Positions 17,544 through 26,480 of a stretch of DNA of 64,000 nt are shown here, one piece after another (position 1 is the stretch's first letter; each line of letters begins with the position of its first letter). Below the pieces are notes generated by a model. The model was not told the origin of the DNA and did no database searches. It saw only the letters and a list, made by a program, of their open reading frames with translations. Location of the stretch: positions 124,001 through 188,000 of the forward strand of contig PFAD01000020.1 in NCBI GenBank assembly GCA_002773795.1, in the 5' to 3' direction. This stretch comes from Chlamydiae bacterium CG10_big_fil_rev_8_21_14_0_10_42_34 (GTDB lineage: Bacteria > Chlamydiota > Chlamydiia > Chlamydiales > SM23-39). Position numbers and translations under genes: made by a program.

Positions 17544-18424
17544 TTACCCTTACAGCAATTGGCGTCTATTGGTTTCATATCCATATTAGTCCAAAAGATG
17601 TGACCCATTACGAGCAACTCATCCAAGAAAGTACCGAACTTCGGACCAAACATGCACTCGCAGAAAAGCCTGCGCTCCAAAAACGGCAAAACGTGCAAAA
17701 AGACATCTGGTCCCAAAATGAAACGCGCCATTTTCGAATCCAAAGTGAACAATCTGAACTGACCATCGCAAAAACTGACGCCGTCGAGGAGTTAAAAAAC
17801 ATCCACTGCCATTTCAAAGACGATTTTATCCTATCGGCTGATGAGGGGATCTACTCATTCCCCTCCCATCAATTCACAGCCCAAAAAAACTGCCATCTTC
17901 TGCAAAATGCAAACCAAATAGATGGCACACTCATCCATTTAGACCTAAATCAAGAAATCGTCACCTATGAAAATCCAAAAGGGTTTATCGCATCAGGACC
18001 TCTTCGATTCACAGCCAAAAAACTCGTTTGGCATAAAAAGCAGGGCAAACTCATCCTCACTGATGATGTAACGATCGAACAACCTGGGCAATTTACCCTG
18101 AAATCAAATCTAGGAACACTCACCCTCAATGAATATGAGCCCACACTTTTGGTCCTCGAAGGGGAAGTCAAACTCCTCTCAACAGTTATCCAAGACAAAA
18201 TCAGTAATGCTCTTGCCGACACACTCACCTACCGCCCAAAAGAAAAGTCCCTCCTCTTTTCCTCTGCTAAAAAAGTCCTCTTCTGGCAAGATGGACTTTC
18301 GTTAAGCGCGTCAGAAGTACTGATCCGGGAAGATAAAACAGTTGAAGGGCACGGAGACGTCCATTTTTCCTTCAATTTCGAAGAACAAAACTACATCGAC
18401 GAACTGTTTAAAAATTATCTATGA
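17519..18424 (+). CDS. LptC/LptA-like lipopolysaccharide transport protein
   Basis: The 301-residue protein has one N-terminal membrane anchor (FLRFFALITLTAIGVYWFHIHI) and then a beta-rich periplasmic domain with repeated OstA-like strand patterns such as IYSFPSHQFTAQKN, LRFTAKKLVWHKKQGKLILTDDV and LSASEVLIREDKTVEGHGDV. LptC receives lipopolysaccharide from LptB2FG and hands it to LptA; this longer form may combine both roles. It overlaps kdsA upstream and lptB downstream (4 bases), so the operon logic supports the call. The sequence itself is diverged, and the exact Lpt letter is not secure. Confidence 0.7.
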   Translation: MFLRFFALITLTAIGVYWFHIHISPKDVTHYEQLIQESTELRTKHALAEKPALQKRQNVQKDIWSQNETRHFRIQSEQSELTIAKTDAVEELKNIHCHFKDDFILSADEGIYSFPSHQFTAQKNCHLLQNANQIDGTLIHLDLNQEIVTYENPKGFIASGPLRFTAKKLVWHKKQGKLILTDDVTIEQPGQFTLKSNLGTLTLNEYEPTLLVLEGEVKLLSTVIQDKISNALADTLTYRPKEKSLLFSSAKKVLFWQDGLSLSASEVLIREDKTVEGHGDVHFSFNFEEQNYIDELFKNYL

Positions 18425-19137
18425 AACTGCTAGAAGTGAAAAATCTCGTCAAACGGTACAACGGTAAAGCTGTTGTTAATGGCCTTAATATTGACGTTGA
18501 ACCGGGTGAAGTAGTCGGACTCTTAGGACCTAATGGCTCTGGGAAAACAACCGCTTTTTATATGACAGTGGGACTCATCCAGCCAGATGAGGGCGAAGTC
18601 TATTTTAAGGGGAAAAATGTGACCCATCTTCCCATCCACAAAAGGGCAAAACTTGGATTTGGCTACCTTGCCCAAGAGCCATCTATCTTCCGTTCGCTCA
18701 CCGTCGAAGAAAACATCCTTTGCATCTTACAGACCCAAAAAATAAAAGACCCGACAGCCCACCTCAATTCACTTCTGCAAGAGCTGCACTTGGATCACTT
18801 GCGCAAAAAAACAGCATCGAGCCTCTCTGGTGGGGAAAGACGCCGCCTTGAAATCACAAGAGCCCTCGTCACCCAACCCCAAATTCTGCTCCTCGATGAA
18901 CCTTTTGCCAATATCGATCCGCTCGCAGTTGCGGACGTAAAACATTTAATCCGCATCTTAAAAAACAAACAAATCAGCGTCTTGATTACCGATCATAACG
19001 CGCGTGAAATTTTTTCCATTGTGGACCGATCCTACCTAGTTCAAGAAGGAAAAGTCCTTCTATCTGGCAGTACCGATTCCTTGATCAACAATGCGCAAGC
19101 TCGAAGCACTTACCTCGGAGAGGACTTTAGACTCTAG
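18421..19137 (+). CDS. lptB: Lipopolysaccharide export ABC ATPase
   Basis: The 238-residue protein has Walker A GPNGSGKTT (about 37-45), Q-loop YLAQEPSIF, the signature SLSGGERRR, Walker B LLLDEPFANIDP and switch ITDHNARE. These motifs, including the LptB-typical YLAQEPSIFRSL, identify the ATPase that powers lipopolysaccharide extraction from the inner membrane. LptF/G partners are not in this window. Its last 78 bases overlap the 3' end of the glycosyltransferase gene on the other strand. Confidence 0.95.
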   Translation: MKLLEVKNLVKRYNGKAVVNGLNIDVEPGEVVGLLGPNGSGKTTAFYMTVGLIQPDEGEVYFKGKNVTHLPIHKRAKLGFGYLAQEPSIFRSLTVEENILCILQTQKIKDPTAHLNSLLQELHLDHLRKKTASSLSGGERRRLEITRALVTQPQILLLDEPFANIDPLAVADVKHLIRILKNKQISVLITDHNAREIFSIVDRSYLVQEGKVLLSGSTDSLINNAQARSTYLGEDFRL

Positions 19138-20175
19138 CTCCTCGATCACCTCTAAAACAGCTGACACTCCAAGCGTTGCTAGACAATCGCTCACCTTACT
19201 GCCCCCACAGCCATCTTGGTAGCACGGCCGGCAACTCATCTTTTGAGCAACTACCCTCGCATTTTTATTGCGCCACGGCCCCCAAGTCACATCCGATGTG
19301 GGACCAAAAATTGCAACGACTCTCTTTTTCAATGCATTTGCCATATGAAACGGCAAGCTATCTACACAAACGACAAGCTCACTCATCTCAATCAATGCGC
19401 CCAATTGTCTCAAGCCAATTTTCCCGCTTAAATTGATCACGTTTAGCCCTCTTGTAATCTCTTCGACCATAGCTATCTCAGCTAAATCAGGCCCACTTGT
19501 AAAGACAACCTGCCGCCCCTCTTCAAGAAACTTCTTTGTAAGCGCTCTCATTTTCTCTTTAGGCCAGCACTTAAATTTCCATCTCGATGTGGGGTGAATC
19601 ATGACGAAAGAGCCCTGAACCTGCTGCGACAGCTCATTTTTCACAACATGACTCACCTCTAAAAACAATTCCCGCTCCTCCACCTGAGGAAAAATCCCAA
19701 TACGCCTTAACGCATCTAAATTCCGCTCAACTGTGTGCCTTAAGCCTGGGCAGTGCTTAACCACATGAGTATAAAGCTTTTTTTGCCACCTCCCCTTAGG
19801 GGAAAATCCAACCCGAATCCGTGCTCCCGCAGCCTTGGCAGCGAGCGCGCCCCGATCCCCTTCGGTCAAGTTAATGACTAAATCGTAGCCCCCTTTACGG
19901 ATCGTCCTCCACAAAGACCACTCTTTATAAAGTCTCTTAAGGAGCTTAAGCTTTTTCCATTTCCGATCATACCCGATTAGCCCATCGATCCCCGGATGGT
20001 TTTTTAACAGATCAAAACCTTCCGAATAAACGTAGGCATCAACTTGAGCTTCAGGCAACCGCCCCTTTAAAGCGCTAAAGACGGGTCCCGTTAAAAGGAC
20101 ATCGCCAAGTTGCCTAAGCTTGATGACAAGTATTTTTTTGACGCCCGTTAAATCGGGGTAATCTCCGTAAGTCAT
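19060..20175 (-). CDS. Glycosyltransferase family 9 (heptosyltransferase-like)
   Basis: The 371-residue protein starts KKILVIKLRQLGDVLLTGPV, the GT9 hallmark, and carries the C-terminal nucleotide-sugar site in SELVVCVDSLPFHMANALKKRVVAIFGPTSDVTWGP. Family members (WaaC, WaaF, WaaQ) add heptose to the lipopolysaccharide inner core. Placement opposite kdsA-lptC-lptB supports a lipopolysaccharide role. Chlamydia lipopolysaccharide has no heptose, so this gene suggests a richer core in this organism. AGGAG lies 8 bases before the ATG. It converges on lptB with a 78-base overlap. Confidence 0.88.
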   Translation of the reverse strand: MTYGDYPDLTGVKKILVIKLRQLGDVLLTGPVFSALKGRLPEAQVDAYVYSEGFDLLKNHPGIDGLIGYDRKWKKLKLLKRLYKEWSLWRTIRKGGYDLVINLTEGDRGALAAKAAGARIRVGFSPKGRWQKKLYTHVVKHCPGLRHTVERNLDALRRIGIFPQVEERELFLEVSHVVKNELSQQVQGSFVMIHPTSRWKFKCWPKEKMRALTKKFLEEGRQVVFTSGPDLAEIAMVEEITRGLNVINLSGKIGLRQLGALIEMSELVVCVDSLPFHMANALKKRVVAIFGPTSDVTWGPWRNKNARVVAQKMSCRPCYQDGCGGSKVSDCLATLGVSAVLEVIEELESKVLSEVSASSLRIVDQGIGTAR

Positions 20176-20294
20176 TTTTTTACTCCTGAAAAAAGCTGAT
20201 TTTAAATTTTTTCATCATTTTCCAATAGAACTTAGTGAGATTTATTACCCCCCTGGTTTACAATGTCAGTACAATTTACCTTATGGAGATCCAA

Positions 20295-20741
20295 ATGGCT
20301 CAATCAACAACACAAACTTTAGAACAAACTCTTTCGATTATTAAGCCTGACGCAGTAGGTCAGAATATGATTGGAAACATTATTGAATATTTTGAGCGCG
20401 AAGGCCTCAATGTAACAGCTGCGAAGATGCTGCATCTTACAGAAGATCAAGCAAAACAATTTTACGCAATTCACAAAGAGCGTCCTTTCTTTCAAGAACT
20501 TGTTGAGTTTATGACATCTGGTCCTATCCTTGCGATGGTCCTCGAAGGTGAAAATGCAGTAGCACGCAACCGTCAAATTATGGGAGCAACAGATCCTACA
20601 AAAGCAGCTCCTGGAACAATCCGCGCCGATTTTGCAACATCCATCGAACGCAACGCAATCCACGGATCTGATAGCTTAGCGAACGCGAAAACTGAAGTTG
20701 AGTTTTTCTTCAAACCAAATGAAATTTGCCCACGGACCTAA
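20295..20741 (+). CDS. ndk: Nucleoside diphosphate kinase, cytosolic
   Basis: From the ATG at 20295 (GGAG six bases upstream) the 148-residue protein has the NDK signatures [17 protein letters not shown] and RNAIHGSDS with the phospho-histidine at about 123. It balances nucleoside triphosphate pools by transferring the gamma phosphate of ATP. There is no export signal. Frame continues upstream to 20235 but without homology. The paralogue with an export signal begins 4 bases after the stop. Confidence 0.95.
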   Translation: MAQSTTQTLEQTLSIIKPDAVGQNMIGNIIEYFEREGLNVTAAKMLHLTEDQAKQFYAIHKERPFFQELVEFMTSGPILAMVLEGENAVARNRQIMGATDPTKAAPGTIRADFATSIERNAIHGSDSLANAKTEVEFFFKPNEICPRT

Positions 20742-20745
20742 ATCC

Positions 20746-21216
20746 ATGATTAAGTTTTTTTTATTTGCAGCCTCCGCACTATTTGCGGAGCAAACTTTTT
20801 CCATTATCAAGCCAGATGCAGTCGAGAGTAATAAGATTGGGGACATTGAGTCTTACCTAGAAACCTCAGGACTTAACATCGTCGCAGCCAAGCTCATCCA
20901 CCTGACCCCAGAGCAGGCACAAGAGTTCTACGCGGTGCATAAAGACCGCCCATTTTATAAGGATTTGGTCGCATACATGACGTCAGGACCCGTTCTGGTG
21001 CAAGTGCTCGAAGGGGAAGATGCCGTTGCCCTGAACCGAAAGGTGATGGGATCAACGAATCCAAAAGAGGCATCTGCCGGAACAATCCGAGCGGACTTTG
21101 GGACAGACATTCAAAGAAATGCAGTCCACGGTTCAGATTCGCTTGAAAATGCAAAAAAGGAAATTTCGTTCTTCTTTAAACCGGAAGAGATTCACCCGTG
21201 CACGAAATCCAAGTAA
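20746..21216 (+). CDS. Second nucleoside diphosphate kinase, with predicted signal peptide
   Basis: The 156-residue protein starts [14 protein letters not shown], a compact signal peptide with an AxxALFA-type cleavage site, followed immediately by the NDK core [12 protein letters not shown]. Catalytic elements are intact: Lys in [15 protein letters not shown], and His128 in RNAVHGSDS. No in-frame ATG, GTG or TTG lies between the hydrophobic stretch and the core, so the leader cannot be removed by choosing another start. It is a tandem paralogue of the gene upstream (4-base gap) and overlaps the MazG-like gene by 19 bases. The protein is predicted to be exported to the periplasm, which is very unusual for an NDK. 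Confidence 0.88.
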   Translation: MIKFFLFAASALFAEQTFSIIKPDAVESNKIGDIESYLETSGLNIVAAKLIHLTPEQAQEFYAVHKDRPFYKDLVAYMTSGPVLVQVLEGEDAVALNRKVMGSTNPKEASAGTIRADFGTDIQRNAVHGSDSLENAKKEISFFFKPEEIHPCTKSK

Positions 21217-21530
21217 AGCATCGCGAATTTACAAAAAAGCGCAACTGGGAGCAGTTTCACTCTCCAAAAAACCTCGCAGCTGCGCTATCTGTCGAAGCCT
21301 CTGAGCTCCTTGAGATCTTCATGTGGCTCAAAAGCGACCAACCACTCACACCCACCCAGCTCCAAAATGTGCGCGATGAGATGGGCGACATCTATCTTTA
21401 CCTGCTTCGCCTAGCCGACGTACTCAATATAGACCTTCTCGAAGCAACGCGCGAAAAATTTGCCAAAGTGGAAGAGAAATACACCCTCGAAAAATCGCTC
21501 GAACTAACCCGATCACTCACCCACACCTGA
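21198..21530 (+). CDS. MazG-like nucleotide pyrophosphohydrolase
   Basis: This 110-residue all-alpha protein starts at a GTG inside the end of the second ndk. It carries the MazG/dCTPase fold motifs [11 protein letters not shown] (ExxE) and [16 protein letters not shown] (ExxD), the magnesium ligands. [19 protein letters not shown] is typical of the short RS21-C6/dCTP pyrophosphatase branch. Such enzymes clean non-canonical or excess nucleotides. Translational overlap with ndk genes ties it to nucleotide metabolism. Confidence 0.85.
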   Translation: MHEIQVKHREFTKKRNWEQFHSPKNLAAALSVEASELLEIFMWLKSDQPLTPTQLQNVRDEMGDIYLYLLRLADVLNIDLLEATREKFAKVEEKYTLEKSLELTRSLTHT

Positions 21531-21536
21531 GGCCTC

Positions 21537-22541
21537 ATGCAGATCCAAAACCATCGAATTTACGATAACCCACTACTAAATCCAGCCAGCGACCAACGTC
21601 CGGATCTTTCCGTAACAACAGCTAAAGACTATAAAAGCACAGCGAATGCCATTGCAATAACCGCCCTAAAAATCATCATTCTTCCCTGGGGACTTTACTG
21701 CGCAGCAAAAGCTCTACTTCATCGAGTCATCATGCTTTGCGCCTACCCCGCACAAACCATGTCAACGAAATACGTAAACACCCTCCACGAACGAATTGCC
21801 CAAATGGCCGCCGCAAATTTCACATTTAGAAAAGTTGTCCTTGAAAAAGATGGCCACCAATATAGCGGATTGATCGTCTGTAGAAATAAGAACATCAACA
21901 ATGAAAAATGGGCCCTGTTTGCACCAGGAAACTACCAACTTGCAGAGCAATCGGTCATTAACTCCTCAATAACCCCCTTTCTAAACAACAACTATAACTG
22001 CCTTTTGGTCAACGGACCTGGAGCGGGAAAAAGCCAAGGGATGGCGACAGTGGAAAGACTTGGCGATGCACAAGATCTTGGCCTCACATTCCTAGAAACA
22101 GCGATCAAAGCAAAAAACATCGTCATTGCAGGCCATTCTCTTGGAGCCGCAGCAATTAGCCTAGCAGTACTCAAACATACCTTCCAACGCGACATTAACT
22201 ACCTAGCAATCCGAATCAATACTTTTGATCGCCTCACACACCTTGTACAGGAAAACTTTGGCCGTGTTATCTCACTATTAGTTAAGTGGGCTGGCTGTGA
22301 AATGGATTCAACTGCTGCCACCGATAAGCTCATCCACAACCGAATCCCTCAAGTGATCTTCGAAGCATCCGATGATGAAATCATGGATAAAGCGCGCTTG
22401 ATGGACTCAGTAACATCCAATGACTTCGAAAAAGATAAAATATCTATTATTAGCCAGCCAACAGACCACAACGCACTTCCTACCGAACTAATTGAGGCAA
22501 AAATTCTTGAATGGGAACACACACTAGCAAACGATAACTAA
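21537..22541 (+). CDS. CHLPS/DUF818-like alpha/beta hydrolase with membrane segment
   Basis: The 334-residue protein has a hydrophobic segment at about residues 35-62, then an alpha/beta hydrolase domain. The nucleophile elbow is AGHSLGAAA (Ser about 200), preceded by the oxyanion region NGPGAGKSQG, and a candidate catalytic His lies in QPTDHNALP. Chlamydiae have a family of such 'CHLPS 43 kDa' proteins with an N-terminal hydrophobic region; this assignment is by pattern only. GAGG precedes the ATG. It begins the accessory island and may be secreted or membrane-associated; its substrate is unknown. Confidence 0.7.
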   Translation: MQIQNHRIYDNPLLNPASDQRPDLSVTTAKDYKSTANAIAITALKIIILPWGLYCAAKALLHRVIMLCAYPAQTMSTKYVNTLHERIAQMAAANFTFRKVVLEKDGHQYSGLIVCRNKNINNEKWALFAPGNYQLAEQSVINSSITPFLNNNYNCLLVNGPGAGKSQGMATVERLGDAQDLGLTFLETAIKAKNIVIAGHSLGAAAISLAVLKHTFQRDINYLAIRINTFDRLTHLVQENFGRVISLLVKWAGCEMDSTAATDKLIHNRIPQVIFEASDDEIMDKARLMDSVTSNDFEKDKISIISQPTDHNALPTELIEAKILEWEHTLANDN

Positions 22542-22552
22542 GAGATATAAAA

Positions 22553-22975
22553 ATGAACGAACAAGACAATAAAACTCGAAAAACCTGGATAACACTACTA
22601 ATAATAACCACAATTGCAAACATCTCCTACAGCACGATAAATTTTTTTACAGCACCTGTACATACAGCGCTACAAAATGCAACCCCACAATATAGTTTGT
22701 TTGTGATCAGCATTTCGATAGTGGGAGCGCTGTTAACGGGTTATATAATGTATCGATGCGCCTATAAAAAGCCTGGGACGAAGCTTTTGACATTTATGAT
22801 CTACAGCACACCGATAACGTATGCAGCAACAATCCTTATGTGGATGTTGGGAAAACTTCCAGAGTTAACACCAACATACAGCCTCTACCTCGCGGCATCA
22901 ACAGCACTTACCGTATGGTGGTACACACTGCACCTAAAGATGAGAGCGATCAACAGACAGCTGAAAGCTTCATAA
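22553..22975 (+). CDS. Small four-helix membrane protein
   Basis: The 140-residue protein has four clear hydrophobic segments (about 12-35, 48-70, 77-99 and 105-128) separated by short loops, with a basic C-terminus. It begins 11 bases after the hydrolase stop and is probably co-transcribed with it. No family is recognised. An integral inner-membrane or inclusion-membrane location is possible. Confidence 0.65.
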   Translation: MNEQDNKTRKTWITLLIITTIANISYSTINFFTAPVHTALQNATPQYSLFVISISIVGALLTGYIMYRCAYKKPGTKLLTFMIYSTPITYAATILMWMLGKLPELTPTYSLYLAASTALTVWWYTLHLKMRAINRQLKAS

Positions 22976-23246
22976 GATATCCCATCACAAAACCCTCAGG
23001 GGGATTTTCGATCCCCCGAAATGAACATCGAACTACTTGCCACGCACGGGGAGCGCAGCAAAACCCTCCCAGTAGCGAGAAGAAACTAAAACTCCAAGGA
23101 GAAGACCTTTTGCCGACGTACCGTGGCGAACGCAACAGAGGGCCGGTCTATAAGGTTGAAAGCTTTGGAACCAAAAAATCGAAAATTGCCTCATTAAAAA
23201 TGGGCCTCAACCTCAGGAATTTAACAAACTAACAAAAAGGAACGTC
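22976..23246. other. Intergenic 271 bases with a GGGGGAT hairpin
   Basis: A perfect stem GGGGGAT/ATCCCCC with loop TTTCG lies at 22999-23017, 24 bases after the membrane protein stop. It lacks a downstream T tract, so it is a weak terminator at best. The remaining bases are less AT-rich than the neighbours and hold only very short frames; I see no gene. Confidence 0.4.
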
Positions 23247-24065
23247 TTGTTTAAAAAAATATTCGCTTTTTACACATTCTATTCTCTTTGTTTCTTTTTA
23301 CCACTGCATTCCGATGTGAATATGCAAGTTATGGAACTTGGGATACAACATCGTGATTTTGACCTCCCATTCACTGAAGTAACCATAGCAAACCAGAAAT
23401 TCCTTCTACTCATTGATACAGGATGCAGCGCCACCATCTCCTTAAACGAAAGACTCACACAAAAACTTCCCCTTATATACACTGGAAACAAGATCTCTTT
23501 TTACAGACCTAACGGAACTATCTATCATTCTAAAGAGATTGTTATACCTGAAATTGTGTTTGGGGAAATTTCCTGCCAAAATGTGGCAGGAAGAGAGGAC
23601 GGTAAGTGGCTCGAAGAGACCTCTCTCAGTAAACAGGGGATCTTAGGGTTAAATTTCCTTCAAAATTATCATGTAATTTTTGATCTAGGAAACAATAAAT
23701 TGATCCTATCAAAATCTGAAGAAACAATAAGACAGCTCGACTATCCTCTCGAAAAATGGACTTCTCACCCCTTCTCGCTGACAAATGTTGGAATCGTTCT
23801 TGAAGGAGAAATAAACCAACATCCGTGTAAATTCGTTCTGGATTCAGGATCTAGCCACACCGTTCTTAAAAGATCCTTTCTTACTAATAATAAGATCACA
23901 GAAGCTAATTCAGTAGATATCTGTGGGACGAAAATCAAAAACCCTCTTCTCCTTGAGTTGCAAGAACCTTCTCAAGTTGATGGAGTTATAGGGAACAATT
24001 TCTTTAGTTCTCACAAACTTTACTTCAACTTCGAAAAAAACCTCCTTTTAATAGGAAAGGACTAA
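23247..24065 (+). CDS. Exported retropepsin-like aspartic protease with two DTG/DSG motifs
   Basis: The 272-residue protein starts at a TTG preceded by AAAAAGG; no ATG lies nearby in frame. A signal peptide (FAFYTFYSLCFFLPLHS) leads into two similar halves. The first carries LLIDTGCSATIS (about 56-67) with GILGLNFL later, and the second FVLDSGSSHTV with GVIGNNFF. This is the D[TS]G...G[IV][LI]G pattern of bacterial retropepsin-like proteases. Most bacterial members have one motif and dimerise; two halves in one chain resemble pepsin-type architecture. It probably acts outside the inner membrane. Confidence 0.78.
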   Translation: MFKKIFAFYTFYSLCFFLPLHSDVNMQVMELGIQHRDFDLPFTEVTIANQKFLLLIDTGCSATISLNERLTQKLPLIYTGNKISFYRPNGTIYHSKEIVIPEIVFGEISCQNVAGREDGKWLEETSLSKQGILGLNFLQNYHVIFDLGNNKLILSKSEETIRQLDYPLEKWTSHPFSLTNVGIVLEGEINQHPCKFVLDSGSSHTVLKRSFLTNNKITEANSVDICGTKIKNPLLLELQEPSQVDGVIGNNFFSSHKLYFNFEKNLLLIGKD

Positions 24066-24075
24066 AGGGTTCTAA

Positions 24076-24789
24076 TTAAAACTCGTGCATTACAGAAAAC
24101 CTTCCGCCCACGAAAATGATATCATTGTACATTTTCAAATAGTAAGGCTCGACTGCACTATGCCATTTTCCTCCAGGAGTCTCAGACTTAAACACGATCG
24201 GCAAAGATACTTCGTATCCATATAACCCTGATTTCCAAACGCTATAAGACTTTTTCTCAAAATAAGAATTCCAGTAATAGACAAAGTGCATCTGCTCAGT
24301 CTTTATCCCGAGAGAAAGTTGATTCATTTGGTATTCTGCTTTAATTCCAATGGGGATGTAAGCGAAGTTTGAGTAATGTCTGCCTTGCACAAGAAAATAC
24401 CCTCCCCCTCCTGAAAATGGAGTCAGAGAAAAGTGATTCGCTTTTAAGCAGTACCCAAAGCGGCCCTCAACCCTGTTTTTATAAGCAATGCTCTTAAACT
24501 GAGGATAATTATCGACATAGATACCAATAACCTGATTCCCCAAAGAAGCAGAGCCTTCAATCCCAGCATAAAAATCATTGGGTTTTAAGAATTCATACCC
24601 AGCATTTAAGCCATAATATTGACCTTTTTCCACATGCAGATAATTTTCTACTTCGTAAGTTCGCTCTACATTCCACGAATAATCCGGTTCAATATAAATC
24701 CGATGGTAGTTATTCACAGTTTGGGATTCGACATCACAATAACCACAGACGCTGAAAGTCACAGCAAATAAAGCGATTAATTTTCTCAT
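24076..24789 (-). CDS. Putative outer-membrane beta-barrel protein
   Basis: From the ATG at 24789 (GGAG upstream) the 237-residue protein has a signal peptide (MRKLIALFAVTFSVCGYC). Alternating aromatic-rich strands follow, such as YYGLNAGYEF, FYAGIEGSASLG, RVEGRFGYCLKANHFSLTPFSGGGGYFLV, and the chain ends in the C-terminal phenylalanine expected for barrel-assembly recognition (VMHEF). Its size suits an eight- to ten-strand barrel. No family is recognised. It converges on the aspartic protease gene with an 10-base gap. Confidence 0.65.
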   Translation of the reverse strand: MRKLIALFAVTFSVCGYCDVESQTVNNYHRIYIEPDYSWNVERTYEVENYLHVEKGQYYGLNAGYEFLKPNDFYAGIEGSASLGNQVIGIYVDNYPQFKSIAYKNRVEGRFGYCLKANHFSLTPFSGGGGYFLVQGRHYSNFAYIPIGIKAEYQMNQLSLGIKTEQMHFVYYWNSYFEKKSYSVWKSGLYGYEVSLPIVFKSETPGGKWHSAVEPYYLKMYNDIIFVGGRFSVMHEF

Positions 24790-24903
24790 ACAGCACTCCA
24801 AGATGGTAATTTTTTATTAGTGCTAAATAAAATCTGCGCCAGCGCAAAATAAGTCCAGAAAATTCTGCACATTTAAGAGCCTACCTAGCAAAAGTTGCTC
24901 TTA

Positions 24904-25899
24904 TTAGAATGAGAGAGCAAAAGAGAAACCTGGGCGTCCCGTCGCTGCAGATTGATTGGCCAATGCGCTTATGGCAAATAAAGTGAAATCGTACCAGCTA
25001 TGGAGAGCCACACTTTCCATTAGCGATCCATTTTTGTATGTCACCCATCCATAATAGGCACCAGCTGCAGTAATAAAAGGTATACTAAAAGAGTAATAGC
25101 TCCTTCTAGCTTCTGAGCTATAAGCAAATGCATTAGGAATATGGGCGGCGCCAAAAATCAGGGAAGTAAGAGTGATCCCAACAGCTGGATTAAATATCTC
25201 GATCAGCTGAGATTGTAAATACCCACGAAATAGAGCTTCCTCGCCTAATCCTACTGGGAAAGCATCAAAGGGAAATCGCGTCCTTCTGTAACTTGAGGCA
25301 ACATAAGAGTGTTTAGGAAAGTTTGCAAAATAAGTTATCGCTGTAGCCAATGCCAATTCACAAAAAAGCCCACCCCAAACTTCTGGTTTTTTCAAGACAC
25401 TCAACTTAAAAGAAGCGGAAGCTAAGTCGGCAAAACTATCTGTAGGCATCTTATAAGAGTAACCAGACGAGCCGTTGTATGCTCTTACATCTCTGTAAGC
25501 TGCATAAATACCATAAGACCATGTAGAGCTAACCGTAACAAGCGCAGAGCGCATAAGCACTCCATTATGTCCAGAGAAAGAAGCAACCCCAATGCCGGTA
25601 GAAGCGCTACCCATAATTCCAGATGCAGTCTTCATATCGCCCAAGTAAACATGCCCAAGGCCTGGACATAGCGTGGATAAACCGACAGTTACAAATGAGC
25701 TTTTATGGCGAGGAATAAAATTTGGGGGCTGAGTTTCGCTAAACGAGACAGGTTGCCGAAGGATACTAGGATCAAAAGCTGCAATTTCACCTACAACTGG
25801 CTGATTCATATCAGGCGGCACTAATTCTTCAAGAGGCTCTTCAGGGACCACACCAAACAATACAGAAGTCATACAAGTAATTAAAATTGCGCGTCTCAT
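24904..25899 (-). CDS. CPBP-family intramembrane metalloprotease
   Basis: From the ATG at 25899 (GAGGA 8 bases upstream) the 331-residue protein has a signal-like N-terminus, a proline-rich stretch (about 20-50), then membrane segments. The CPBP motifs are present: GLGEEALFRGYLQ (EExxxR), FGAAHIPNA and the third HSWYDF. Such glutamate proteases (CaaX protease/bacteriocin-processing) cleave within membranes or process prenylated or secreted peptides. A segment TLCPGLGHVYLGDMKTASG resembles the small DUF5683/P-type lead-in found in some CPBP fusions. Target is unknown. Confidence 0.8.
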   Translation of the reverse strand: MRRAILITCMTSVLFGVVPEEPLEELVPPDMNQPVVGEIAAFDPSILRQPVSFSETQPPNFIPRHKSSFVTVGLSTLCPGLGHVYLGDMKTASGIMGSASTGIGVASFSGHNGVLMRSALVTVSSTWSYGIYAAYRDVRAYNGSSGYSYKMPTDSFADLASASFKLSVLKKPEVWGGLFCELALATAITYFANFPKHSYVASSYRRTRFPFDAFPVGLGEEALFRGYLQSQLIEIFNPAVGITLTSLIFGAAHIPNAFAYSSEARRSYYSFSIPFITAAGAYYGWVTYKNGSLMESVALHSWYDFTLFAISALANQSAATGRPGFSFALSF

Positions 25900-26250
25900 A
25901 GAAGGTTCCTCACTTTGCCAAGGCATTATGGGATCAGAAGTGATTTTTCCACAAACATCTTATCTCTGATTCAGCAAACTCAAAGTGCCCCCCATGACAT
26001 CTTTGGGTGAGGAAAAGAAACTAATCAATGTAGAACCTTATTGTAACCTCGACGTCTTAGAACTTGCCCTAAATCTCCATCAAAAAAGAACCTTTCTTTC
26101 TATCCCAATAAATTAACGGGATAATTCGCACCCAACACCTTCTAACCAAACAAAAACCCTCTATCCCAACAAATAAATACAAATATTTATTTTAATAAAT
26201 CTTAAGTTAATGTTAAAATATTACCTTTAAACCGCAAAAAAGAGCTAATT
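25900..26250. promoter_or_regulatory. Divergent intergenic region with predicted promoter of the first permease module
   Basis: This 351-base AT-rich gap contains no gene. TGTTAAAAT at 26211-26219 is an extended -10 (TGn plus TAAAAT) about 32 bases before the small gene at 26251. Two near-identical stretches, CTATCCCAATAAATTAA and CTATCCCAACAAATAAA, lie about 60 bases apart (near 26100 and 26161), and the first is followed by GGGATA, so it can form a TATCCC/GGGATA hairpin. Confidence 0.45.
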
Positions 26251-26421
26251 ATGAAAACCCATACAGCAGAGAGACTTTATACCCAGGCGGGGATTGCCCT
26301 ATGCTCTTTAGCAGGAGCAATAGTGGGATATGTTACGGGAGGTCTATCCTTGGCGATCTTGGGGGTTATTGCTGGCGGCCTTGGGAGTTATATATTAAAT
26401 AGAAAGGTAAGCAGAGCCTAA
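26251..26421 (+). CDS. 56-residue glycine-zipper membrane protein, module copy 1
   Basis: The ATG at 26251 opens a 56-residue protein with two hydrophobic, glycine-rich segments: GIALCSLAGAIVGYVTGG and LAILGVIAGGLGSYIL. Repeated GxxxG spacing suggests tight helix packing or oligomerisation. The ends are basic (N-terminal ERLY, C-terminal NRKVSRA). It has its own promoter-like sequence and is followed after 59 bases by the unknown 416-residue gene. A similar small protein heads the second module at 30362, which supports it as a real gene. Confidence 0.65.
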   Translation: MKTHTAERLYTQAGIALCSLAGAIVGYVTGGLSLAILGVIAGGLGSYILNRKVSRA

Positions 26422-26480
26422 AAAAATCAATTTTAAGGAATAAAACAAGATAATTCACTATAATCTTCGGCAAGGTAGCA

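Noticed and set aside
22840-23232. 130-residue frame overlapping the small membrane protein
   Set aside because: Its first third is the shifted frame of a clear membrane protein, and the rest has random composition.
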